Shown here one piece after another: positions 1 through 6,252 of a stretch of 6,450 nt of DNA. The position numbers and the translations under genes are program-made. Each line of letters starts with the position of its first letter. Positions within the stretch are counted from its first letter, which is position 1. The DNA lies in the NCBI GenBank assembly GCA_947373615.1, contig CANBYN010000106.1, forward strand, positions 1 to 6,450, given 5' to 3'. The notes below the pieces were generated by a model. It was not told the origin of the DNA. It ran no database searches and saw only the letters and a program-made list of their open reading frames with translations. The stretch comes from Burkholderiaceae bacterium (lineage in GTDB: Bacteria > Pseudomonadota > Gammaproteobacteria > Burkholderiales > Burkholderiaceae).

Positions 1-1
1 G

Positions 2-841
2 GCTACTTGGTTTAGCTACCTGAAAGCGCTGCAGTCACGAATTGTCGCTGAGAAGAATAGCCAGTTAGGCGATCAAATCGGCCGTATTGCTCAAGTGCGC
101 TACAAGGTTGGTGATGTTGCAAGACTGGATGCCCAATTAGCAACTGCTGAACAGGGTAGGTTAAAGGCTTTTCTAGAGATCGCTAAAGCACATGAAAGTG
201 CTAGCGGTGAGGCTGTTACGCAAAGATTTTCAGGCATTGCTCTGATTAAAAACTTTAAGTGGGATGCTATTCCTAATTTACAAACGAGAAAAGAGTTGCT
301 GCGTCAGCAATTTTTAGAGCGTAGCCATGAATTAAAGCTAGCTAAGTCTGATGCAGATCGATTTGATTTACAGGCTAAGCGCAGTGGCTTGGATAGATTC
401 CCAGATCCAACAATAGGTCTTTATACCGCTAATGAATTCGGTGGGGCTGAGCGCATCAATGGGGTGAGCCTATCTTTTCCAATATCAGGTAGCGCTCGTT
501 TTTCAAATGCATCTGCAGCAGCATCTGAGGCGGAGATTGCGCGTCAACGAGTTCTTGAGACTGAGCAGCGCATTAGCGTTGAGTTTGAACGCTTATGGTC
601 ACAGATGATGAGTAGAAAAGTAGCCGCAGAAACATTGCTAGATTCAGCAAAAAGTCAAAATGATGCTGCACAGGCAGCAGAGAAGGCCTATGTATTGGGT
701 GAAGGGACTATTTCTGATTTGATTGCCGCAAGAAAAGCCGCCAATGAAAATCAGCTCTCCGCCGATCTCATGCGTCTAGATGCGCTGGAGTCTTACTATC
801 GGATGCGCCTAGATCTTCATGAAATGTGGGATTTTGATTGA
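2..841 (+). CDS. TolC-family outer-membrane efflux protein, 5'-truncated by window edge
   Basis: This is the C-terminal part of an outer-membrane channel that forms the exit duct of tripartite efflux pumps or type I secretion systems. The frame is open from base 2, so 279 residues are visible and the true start lies upstream. The GTG at 95 is an internal valine, not a start. Visible order: helical coiled-coil segment with the typical YKVGDVARLDAQ motif (residues about 34-45); long amphipathic Ala/Glu/Lys-rich helix; a beta-strand segment starting FPDPTIGLY and ending SLSFPIS, typical of the second barrel strand pair; then another long helix ending in the matching repeat YVLGEGTISDLIAARKA. The two G-D/E repeats are the internal duplication seen in OEP proteins. 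Full-length relatives usually have roughly 420-480 residues, so about a third is missing. The substrate cannot be told from this gene alone; partner pump and adaptor genes may lie upstream. A CzcC/CusC-like metal-efflux role is possible given the CDF downstream, but is inference. Confidence 0.87.
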   Translation, partial: ATWFSYLKALQSRIVAEKNSQLGDQIGRIAQVRYKVGDVARLDAQLATAEQGRLKAFLEIAKAHESASGEAVTQRFSGIALIKNFKWDAIPNLQTRKELLRQQFLERSHELKLAKSDADRFDLQAKRSGLDRFPDPTIGLYTANEFGGAERINGVSLSFPISGSARFSNASAAASEAEIARQRVLETEQRISVEFERLWSQMMSRKVAAETLLDSAKSQNDAAQAAEKAYVLGEGTISDLIAARKAANENQLSADLMRLDALESYYRMRLDLHEMWDFD

Positions 842-842
842 T

Positions 843-1196
843 ATGCTTAAGGTAGTAATTTTTTTAGCTATTCTTGGAGTGTCCTCAATAGCTAACGCTG
901 AACTCATCATGATTGATGAGTTTGGTGAGTTAGCGCTGTCTTCCGATTCCATAGAAATAAAATCACGCAATGGTCAAAAAATAGTCCAAGGGGTAGTTTA
1001 TGGTTTTAGCGACGGAGTTAAAAAAAGTATGGCTCAGTTCATTGCAACTTGCGGAGAGTATGGTGGCTCAATTCAGATTAAAGGATTTGAGCAAGAGGCT
1101 AGCAATTGGATCATAGGCGGCACGAATAGGGCAGATCTTATTTCTAAAATTGCCTGTGATTTGCCTAAGCCAATGATTATTAAGGTTGCTAGTTAA
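843..1196 (+). CDS. Small exported protein of unknown function
   Basis: I do not recognise this 117-residue protein. An ATG at 819 would overlap the TolC gene by 23 bases and add eight residues. I prefer the ATG at 843 because it gives a clean Sec signal peptide: Lys3, a hydrophobic core from residue 4 to about 16, and an ANA-E cleavage site after residue 19. A weak GTGGGA lies about 12 bases before this start. The mature part is about 98 residues, mostly predicted strand-like, with two cysteines (C70 and C105) that could form a disulfide in the periplasm. It has no lipobox cysteine and no further membrane segment. The start follows the TolC stop by one base, so translational coupling and co-transcription are likely. 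It may be an accessory of the upstream efflux system, but nothing in its sequence proves this. The general layout (signal peptide, short strand-rich domain, two Cys) weakly recalls small surface-adhesin-E-like proteins; I would not assign it. Confidence 0.75.
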   Translation: MLKVVIFLAILGVSSIANAELIMIDEFGELALSSDSIEIKSRNGQKIVQGVVYGFSDGVKKSMAQFIATCGEYGGSIQIKGFEQEASNWIIGGTNRADLISKIACDLPKPMIIKVAS

Positions 1197-1324
1197 CCAC
1201 TAACGTGTTCCGTTGCGGCTAAGCCAAAAGATGTTCCAAATCTGCCAAAGCAAACTTTATTTATTAGCATCCATCACAAAATTTCGTAGCTTAGGTGGGT
1301 CAGTGGTGCTAAATTAGGTTTGCT
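1197..1324. other. Intergenic gap before MFS gene, no confident signal
   Basis: These 128 bases separate the small exported protein from the MFS gene. No G+C-rich hairpin followed by a T-run is visible, so I cannot mark a terminator. No hexamer pair reaches a convincing sigma70 match; TTCCAA (1234-1239) with TTTATT (1256-1261) is too weak to call. The MFS gene may have its own promoter here or be read through from upstream. Confidence 0.4.
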
Positions 1325-2500
1325 ATGTTTAAAACAATCCTCGCTCTCCCGCGCACCGTTTGGCTCATTGGGCTGATTAGCCTAGTGAATGACTCTGCAA
1401 GCGAGATGCTCTATCCATTGATGCCTTTATTTTTATCGTCTGTTTTGATGGCTGGCCCTAAGGCTCTTGGAATTATTGAAGGTATCGCTGAAGCAACTTC
1501 AAGCATTTTTAAACTAGCTTCAGGGGTAATTGTTGATCGAACTAAAAAAGCCAAACCTTGGATAGTATTGGGCTATACACTTGCCGGTATTGGTAGACCT
1601 CTTATTGCGGTGGCTAACTCATGGCTATGGGTGTTAGCTATCCGCTTTACCGATCGTATGGGTAAAGGGTTGAGAAGCTCGCCACGGGATGCTCTTTTGG
1701 CAGAGAGTGTGAACGAGAATCAACGGGGCATTACTTACGGCCTTCATCGATCGATGGACAATGCAGGGGCAGTTATCGGACCTTTATTGGCGGCCTTATT
1801 TTTATCCATGGGAGTGTCACTCAAAGATATCTTTCTATGGGCAATTGTGCCCGCTGTAATCACTATTGGTCTGGCTTTGTGTATTAAAGAGCCCATTAGA
1901 GAGGCTGCGCCCCAAGCGAGTCGCTTTAGCTGGTCCCTTGAAGGTATGCCAGATCAGTTCAAAAGATATCTTGTAGTAGCGGGAATCTTTGCTTTGGGAA
2001 ATTCATCCGACATGTTCTTGTTGTTAAGGGCAAGAGAAGCAGGGGTTCCTCAAGAACAGATCCCATTATTGTGGGCAGCAATTTCTTTAATCACTACTTT
2101 ATTTGGTACGCCTCTCTCTGCCCTGTCCGATACCTTTGGACGTAAGCGATTTATTTTGATTGCTTGGATTGCATTTGCATTTTTCTATATTGGTATGGGC
2201 TTGCCTGGCATCTCTATTTATCAAATATTTGGTCTTTTTGGCATTTATGGATTATTCAAGGCAGCAACAGAAGGGGTGGAGAAGGCATTGGTGGCAGATA
2301 TGGCACCAAAAGGATTGGCTGGAACAGCATTTGGTTGGTTCAATCTAATAACCGGATTGATGTTATTTCCGGCATCCTTTATTTTTGGCTGGGTTTACGA
2401 GTCAATTGCGCCACTGTATGCGTTCCTATTCTCAGGCAGTTGTGCCATCTTGGCATTCGTTTTAATGGCTACATGGGTATATAGGCCTAAGACATCTTAA
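1325..2500 (+). CDS. MFS transporter, MJ1317-like type
   Basis: This is a 391-residue inner-membrane permease of the major facilitator superfamily, with about 12 hydrophobic segments, the usual length. The first-half motif A appears as GVIVDRTKK (67-75) and its second-half copy as LSDTFGRKR (267-275). The family-specific block RMGKGLRSSPRDALLAES (111-128), then HRSMDNAGAVIGP (141-153), and EGVEKALVAD (316-325) followed by GTAFGWFN (333-340), are the hallmarks I associate with the MJ1317-like MFS group. The substrate of that group is not established to my knowledge. The ATG at 1325 is the first possible start after an in-frame stop at 1310-1312; a weak AGG lies seven bases ahead. It ends 41 bases before the CDF gene on the same strand, so the two may be one transcript. 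A role in drug or metal efflux is suggested only by that context. Confidence 0.88.
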   Translation: MFKTILALPRTVWLIGLISLVNDSASEMLYPLMPLFLSSVLMAGPKALGIIEGIAEATSSIFKLASGVIVDRTKKAKPWIVLGYTLAGIGRPLIAVANSWLWVLAIRFTDRMGKGLRSSPRDALLAESVNENQRGITYGLHRSMDNAGAVIGPLLAALFLSMGVSLKDIFLWAIVPAVITIGLALCIKEPIREAAPQASRFSWSLEGMPDQFKRYLVVAGIFALGNSSDMFLLLRAREAGVPQEQIPLLWAAISLITTLFGTPLSALSDTFGRKRFILIAWIAFAFFYIGMGLPGISIYQIFGLFGIYGLFKAATEGVEKALVADMAPKGLAGTAFGWFNLITGLMLFPASFIFGWVYESIAPLYAFLFSGSCAILAFVLMATWVYRPKTS

Positions 2501-2541
2501 ATGCGACACAATCTTTCTTATTGCTTTGTTAGTATCTATTG

Positions 2542-3438
2542 ATGGATAAAGTAATCGAAGATCATGAATTAGAAAGTCCCGACAAACAGCAGGCAGCCAA
2601 GCAAAGTACATTGGTGAGCGTTGTTGTCAATATAGGCTTAACCATCACCCAAGTATTTGCCGGTATTGTATCGGGATCGCAAGGTTTGATTGCTGATGGC
2701 ATTCACTCCCTTACTGATTTGGTGGCTGATTTTGTGGTGCTCTTTGCTAATCACCATAGTGGCAAAGAGGCAGATGATGATCATCATTATGGCCATCAAC
2801 GATACGAAACTGCTGCCTCTTTATTTCTGGGCGTTTCTTTATTAGCGGTGGGCGTTGGAATGCTTTTCAAGGCTGGGGATAAGATCATTAATCCATTGGC
2901 ATCTGGCCAAATTCAGATCTTGGCTTTGTATGTCGCCCTGGGCTCATTGATAGCCAAAGAATTACTTTTTAGATATATGTTGGTAGCTGCGAAACGGGTT
3001 CGCTCATCAATGTTGGTGGCAAATGCTTGGCATGCGAGATCTGATGCGGCTTCATCGCTAGTTGTTGCCGTTGGCATAGTGGGGTCACTATTTGGTTACC
3101 CAGTATTAGATTCCGTAGGAGCTTTAGTGGTCGGTTTAATGGTGGCTAAGACTGGCTGGACTTTTAGCTGGGATGCGCTACACGATTTAATGGATCGGGC
3201 TGCATCTACAGTGGAATACCAAAGAATTGAACACATTATCCAATCTACACCGGGCGTTAAAGGATTTCATGATTTAAGAACTCGCAAGATGGGGGATATG
3301 ATTTTGGTAGATGTTCATATTGAAGTGGATGCAAATTCCACGGTTCAAATAGGTCATGACATAGCACTAAGCGCTGGCAATCAAATTAAGAAGGAATTAC
3401 CAGTTCTGAATGTAATGACACATATTGATCCAGTTTGA
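2542..3438 (+). CDS. Cation diffusion facilitator (divalent metal/proton antiporter)
   Basis: This 298-residue inner-membrane transporter exports divalent metal, probably Zn and perhaps Cd, Fe or Co, in exchange for protons, and normally acts as a dimer. Numbered from the ATG, the transport site is H55-x3-D59 in TM2 and H164-x3-D168 in TM5. D78, H81 and H85 in the TM2-TM3 loop match site B of E. coli YiiP/FieF. The cytoplasmic C-terminal domain keeps H259, H272, H294 and D296, matching the binuclear regulatory site. YiiP has Asp at the first TM2 position; His there is more usual in zinc exporters of the ZnT/CzcD type, so Zn preference is an inference. I chose the ATG at 2542; a TTG one codon earlier is also possible, and no clear ribosome binding site helps decide. 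Length is normal. It follows the MFS gene closely. No metal-responsive operator is visible in the 41-base gap. Confidence 0.93.
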   Translation: MDKVIEDHELESPDKQQAAKQSTLVSVVVNIGLTITQVFAGIVSGSQGLIADGIHSLTDLVADFVVLFANHHSGKEADDDHHYGHQRYETAASLFLGVSLLAVGVGMLFKAGDKIINPLASGQIQILALYVALGSLIAKELLFRYMLVAAKRVRSSMLVANAWHARSDAASSLVVAVGIVGSLFGYPVLDSVGALVVGLMVAKTGWTFSWDALHDLMDRAASTVEYQRIEHIIQSTPGVKGFHDLRTRKMGDMILVDVHIEVDANSTVQIGHDIALSAGNQIKKELPVLNVMTHIDPV

Positions 3439-3595
3439 CCGACCACTATGAGCCGTTAACTACCTATTACTAAGTTAAGGTATATGGCTGCTAGGCTGGC
3501 ATTTCGCCAAAGCAGTTCGTGGATTCATTGCTATATGGTTCGCTTACTTTCCACTATGAAATTTGGATACAAGTAATATTTTTCAACGTGGTATT

Positions 3596-3613
3596 GCGTC
3601 AATTTTCCGTCAA
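3596..3613 (+). promoter_or_regulatory. Pho-box-like direct repeat (candidate PhoB/OmpR-family site)
   Basis: The sequence reads GCGTCAA, TTTT, CCGTCAA: two 7-base repeats with a 4-base A/T spacer, an 11-base period, oriented toward the sulfatase. The E. coli Pho box has the same architecture (CTGTCAT, A/T spacer, CTGTCAT). The GTCA core is kept in both halves, but the flanking bases differ. A possible -10 (GATAAT, 3626-3631) begins 12 bases after the second repeat, near the roughly 10-base distance seen at classical PhoB promoters. Another response regulator with tandem half-sites could bind equally well, and chance is not excluded in AT-rich DNA. Confidence 0.35.
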
Positions 3614-3636
3614 AATCATCTTGGTGATAATTAATA

Positions 3637-3664
3637 TTGACAGTTCTGCACTCGAAGCTAAAAT
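3637..3664 (+). promoter_or_regulatory. Sigma70-type promoter for the sulfatase gene
   Basis: A perfect -35 hexamer TTGACA (3637-3642) is followed after 16 bases by TAAAAT (3659-3664), which matches the -10 consensus at five of six positions. Transcription would start near 3671, leaving a leader of about 18 bases that just includes the ribosome binding site. The strength of the match suggests substantial basal expression, possibly modulated by factors bound at the upstream repeat. Confidence 0.65.
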
Positions 3665-3679
3665 GAAATAATCAATATT

Positions 3680-3684
3680 GGGGG
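3680..3684 (+). promoter_or_regulatory. Ribosome binding site of the sulfatase
   Basis: A GGGGG run ends four bases before the ATG at 3689. It fixes that ATG as the start, which is also the one that gives a complete signal peptide. Confidence 0.6.
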
Positions 3685-3688
3685 CGCA

Positions 3689-6193
3689 ATGATTTACACA
3701 AAGCGAATTTCCAGATTCATACTGTCTTCTACGTTGACCCTTATTTTCTGTGCTCCTGCAATTGCTCAGCAGATCACTGGCACTTTAGGTTCACCTAGCG
3801 CCACCACCACCGTTAGCGGAAAAGAGCTTCCTCAGCCGGATCCCAGGTTTGGTGGTGTGATCAAGGAAAAAGCCTCGGAGTCAAAAGCTTGGTGGGCACC
3901 ACGCGTTGTACCACCTAAGGGCGCGCCCAATATCCTGCTCATCATGACGGACGATAGCGGCTTCGGTGCTCCAGGTACTTTCGGTGGGGTCGTTCCGACC
4001 CCCGCTTTGGATCGCATTGCAAAAGCAGGATTGCGCTATACGAATTTTCATTCAACCTCACTCTGCTCGCCATCGCGCGCAGCCCTCATCACTGGGCGCA
4101 ATCACCACGTGGCTGGTTTTGGCGTAGTGGGTGAAATCGCAACCGGGTTTCCTGGTTATGACTCGGTTATCCGTAAGGAAAACGGTACCATCGGCGCTAT
4201 TTTGAAGGACAACGGTTACGCGACTTCATGGTTCGGCAAGGATCACAATACGCCTTTTTATCAATCAACCCAGGCCGGCCCTTTTGATCAGTGGCCCAAT
4301 GGCATGGGCTTTGAATATTTTTACGGCTTTGTCGGTGGTGATGCTAGCCAGTGGCAACCCAACTTGTATCGCAATACCACTGCTATCTATCCTTTTGAAG
4401 GTAAGCCAGGCTGGAACTTGACTACCGCTATGGCCGACGAGGCGATCCAGTACATGAAGGAAATCAAATCGGTTGCGCCCGATAAGCCGTTCTTGGTTTA
4501 TTACGTGCCCGGCGGCACGCATGCTCCACATCACCCTACGCCGGAGTGGATCAAAAAGATCAGTGACATGCACCTTTTTGATCAGGGCTGGAATAAGATT
4601 CGCGAGACTATCTTCGCTAACCAAAAAAGGCTTGGCATTATGCCCGCCAATGCGCAGTTAACGCCTTGGCCCAAGGAATTGCCGCAGTGGGATTCACTCC
4701 GATTAGTCGAGAAGAAGCTCTTCATTAAGCAAGCCGATGTATTTGGGGCTTATCTGGCATATACCGATAATGAAATCGGTCGAGTGATTCAAGCCGTTGA
4801 AGATATGGGTCAATTAGACAACACCTTGATCATCTATATCGCTGGCGATAACGGTGCTAGCCCAGAGGGAATGCTCAATGGAACACCGAATGAGTTCACC
4901 ACATTTAACGGTGTGCCCGTGCCGGTTAATGCCCAGATGCTATGGTACCCATTTTGGGGATCCGACAAGACCTTTCCGCATTTTGCAGCGCCTTGGGCAT
5001 GGGCAATGGATACACCATTTAAGTGGACCAAGCAGGTGGCATCGCACTTCGGTGGCACGGCTCAAGGCATGGCCATCTCGTGGCCTGGTCACATTAACGA
5101 TGAGGGCGGCATCCGGCGGCAATTTCACCACCTGATCGATATAGTGCCAACTATTTTGGAGGCAACCGGTATCCCAGCGCCAGAAAAAATAAACGGTGTT
5201 GCACAACGACCGATGGATGGTGTGAGCATGACGTACACCTGGGACAAGGCCAACGCCAACGCCAAGTCGCATCGCACCACGCAGTATTTTGAAATGCTTG
5301 GCAACCGCGCCATTTACCAAGACGGCTGGGTCGCAAACACGACCCCAGCAACGCTTCCGTGGGAATTGAGTACTAAGGAGCCGCCGGACGTCATCACCGG
5401 ATACCAGTGGGAGTTGTATAACGTGGGCGATTTGCAAACGGGGGATCTCACCGAATCAAATAACCTGGCTACCCAGATGCCAGATAAGCTAAAGCAAATG
5501 CAGAATGTCTTTTACGCTGAGGCAAAAAAATATGACGTGCTACCGCTTGATAACTCATCGCTTTCTCGCTGGAATGCACCCAAACCGAACCTTACCGGTA
5601 ATCGCAAGGTCTTCACCTACACAGGGACACTGAGTGGCATACCCAATAGTGGCGCACCCAACATCCTGAATAAGGCCTTCACAATTACCGCCGAGGTCAC
5701 GATCCCCAAAGGGGGTGCACAAGGCATGATCGTCACCGATGGTGGTCGCTTTGGCGGTTATGGATTGTTCCTGAGTAAAGGTGTTGCAGGTATCCGCTCA
5801 GGCAAGCCTGTATTTATCTACAATCTTCTCGACCTCAAACGCACGGTTTGGTCTGGACCGGAGTTGGGTGTTGGAAAGCACACCATTGTCTTTGACTACA
5901 AGCCAGTCGAGCCGGGCCTGGGTAAAGGTGGCACCGGCGTGCTCTTAGTGGACGGTAAAGAAGTAGATAGAAAATCTATGGAGCATTCGACTCCAATTAC
6001 GTTCCCAGAAGATGAAACGTTCGACATTGGCACCGACACACGCACGGGTGTGGCGATGATAGAGTACCGCTATGATCCGCCATTCAAATTTACCGGGACA
6101 ATTAATAAACTCACCTTTAATCTTGAACCTGAGCAGGTAACGGCCGAGGAACGTGAAAAGATGCAAAAGACCGTAGCTCGCGCGCGAGACTAG
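3689..6193 (+). CDS. Secreted Cys-type arylsulfatase (alkaline phosphatase superfamily)
   Basis: This 834-residue enzyme should hydrolyse sulfate esters in the periplasm or outside the cell, releasing sulfate. A Sec signal peptide (basic n-region, core from about residue 10, AIA-QQ cleavage after 26) lacks a twin-arginine motif. Active-site features: metal ligands D88 and D89 in IMTDDSGFG; the CSPSR motif at 126-130, whose Cys126 is normally converted to formylglycine; GKDHN (183-187) in place of the common GKWH; HAPHH (278-282); D387-N388 in AGDNG; and K448 before HFGG (453-456). The catalytic part ends near 620 with WELYNVGD (574-581). Residues about 640-815 form a strand-rich Gly-rich C-terminal domain, followed by a charged tail. 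It belongs to the long arylsulfatases (AslA/COG3119), longer than the roughly 530-residue Pseudomonas AtsA. No formylglycine-generating enzyme or sulfate transporter is visible in the window. Its codons are richer in G/C endings than the transport genes. Related enzymes can also cleave phosphate mono- or diesters, so the natural substrate is open. Confidence 0.93.
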   Translation: MIYTKRISRFILSSTLTLIFCAPAIAQQITGTLGSPSATTTVSGKELPQPDPRFGGVIKEKASESKAWWAPRVVPPKGAPNILLIMTDDSGFGAPGTFGGVVPTPALDRIAKAGLRYTNFHSTSLCSPSRAALITGRNHHVAGFGVVGEIATGFPGYDSVIRKENGTIGAILKDNGYATSWFGKDHNTPFYQSTQAGPFDQWPNGMGFEYFYGFVGGDASQWQPNLYRNTTAIYPFEGKPGWNLTTAMADEAIQYMKEIKSVAPDKPFLVYYVPGGTHAPHHPTPEWIKKISDMHLFDQGWNKIRETIFANQKRLGIMPANAQLTPWPKELPQWDSLRLVEKKLFIKQADVFGAYLAYTDNEIGRVIQAVEDMGQLDNTLIIYIAGDNGASPEGMLNGTPNEFTTFNGVPVPVNAQMLWYPFWGSDKTFPHFAAPWAWAMDTPFKWTKQVASHFGGTAQGMAISWPGHINDEGGIRRQFHHLIDIVPTILEATGIPAPEKINGVAQRPMDGVSMTYTWDKANANAKSHRTTQYFEMLGNRAIYQDGWVANTTPATLPWELSTKEPPDVITGYQWELYNVGDLQTGDLTESNNLATQMPDKLKQMQNVFYAEAKKYDVLPLDNSSLSRWNAPKPNLTGNRKVFTYTGTLSGIPNSGAPNILNKAFTITAEVTIPKGGAQGMIVTDGGRFGGYGLFLSKGVAGIRSGKPVFIYNLLDLKRTVWSGPELGVGKHTIVFDYKPVEPGLGKGGTGVLLVDGKEVDRKSMEHSTPITFPEDETFDIGTDTRTGVAMIEYRYDPPFKFTGTINKLTFNLEPEQVTAEEREKMQKTVARARD

Positions 6194-6196
6194 AAA

Positions 6197-6202
6197 AGGG
6201 GG
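6197..6202 (+). promoter_or_regulatory. Strong Shine-Dalgarno before mini-ORF
   Basis: AGGGGG lies five bases before the ATG at 6208, directly after the sulfatase stop. It is a much better ribosome binding site than those of most genes in the window, which is odd because the frame it serves has only 14 codons. Confidence 0.5.
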
Positions 6203-6207
6203 TAAGC

Positions 6208-6252
6208 ATGGTGCCAATTTTTACACGCTGGAGACTGGGGTTAGTGCAATGA
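6208..6252 (+). CDS. 14-codon mini-ORF coupled to the next gene
   Basis: The frame encodes a short basic-hydrophobic peptide, MVPIFTRWRLGLVQ, 15 bases after the sulfatase stop. It has a strong, well-spaced ribosome binding site, and its TGA stop (6250-6252) overlaps the ATG (6249) of the downstream membrane-protein gene as ATGA. This is the geometry of translational coupling: ribosomes ending here could restart on the next gene. Alternatively it is a decayed remnant or chance. The peptide itself shows no recognisable domain, and I assign no function. Confidence 0.35.
   Translation: MVPIFTRWRLGLVQ

Larger units (their letters stand above)
3439..3688. other. Intergenic regulatory region before sulfatase
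   Basis: These 250 bases separate the transport genes from the sulfatase. The downstream half is AT-rich and holds a Pho-box-like direct repeat and a near-consensus sigma70 promoter, each listed separately. The upstream half (3439-3590) shows only a poor interrupted hairpin (CTGC 3488-3491 with GCAG 3512-3515, TGGC 3497-3500 with GCCA 3506-3509) lacking a T-run. No terminator for the CDF gene is evident, and no ORF of useful length with a ribosome binding site is present. Confidence 0.6.

Noticed and set aside
95..841. GTG at 95 as start of the TolC-family gene
   Set aside because: The frame is open back to base 2 and the upstream codons read as normal TolC helix, so 95 is internal and the gene is cut by the window edge.
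819..842. ATG at 819 as start of the small exported protein
   Set aside because: It would put eight extra residues before an otherwise ideal signal peptide and overlap the TolC gene; ATG 843 fits better, though 819 is not excluded.
2164..2484. Plus-strand open frame within the MFS gene
   Set aside because: It is an out-of-frame shadow, rich in Trp and Cys, overlapping clear MFS motifs.
3488..3515. Interrupted hairpin after the CDF gene as a terminator
   Set aside because: The stem is broken by an internal loop into two 4-base pieces and no T-run follows.
3535..3576. 13-codon ORF in the intergenic region
   Set aside because: It has no ribosome binding site and no coupling to another gene, unlike the mini-ORF at 6208.
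4940..5437. 165-codon open frame on the minus strand inside the sulfatase
   Set aside because: It lies wholly opposite a well-supported gene, has unusual composition and no recognisable domain; it is a shadow frame, as is the one at 4265-4624.
6177..6188. Perfect 12-base palindrome CTCGCGCGCGAG at the sulfatase 3' end
   Set aside because: It is within codons for an Ala/Arg-rich tail, has no loop suited to a terminator and no T-run; probably incidental.
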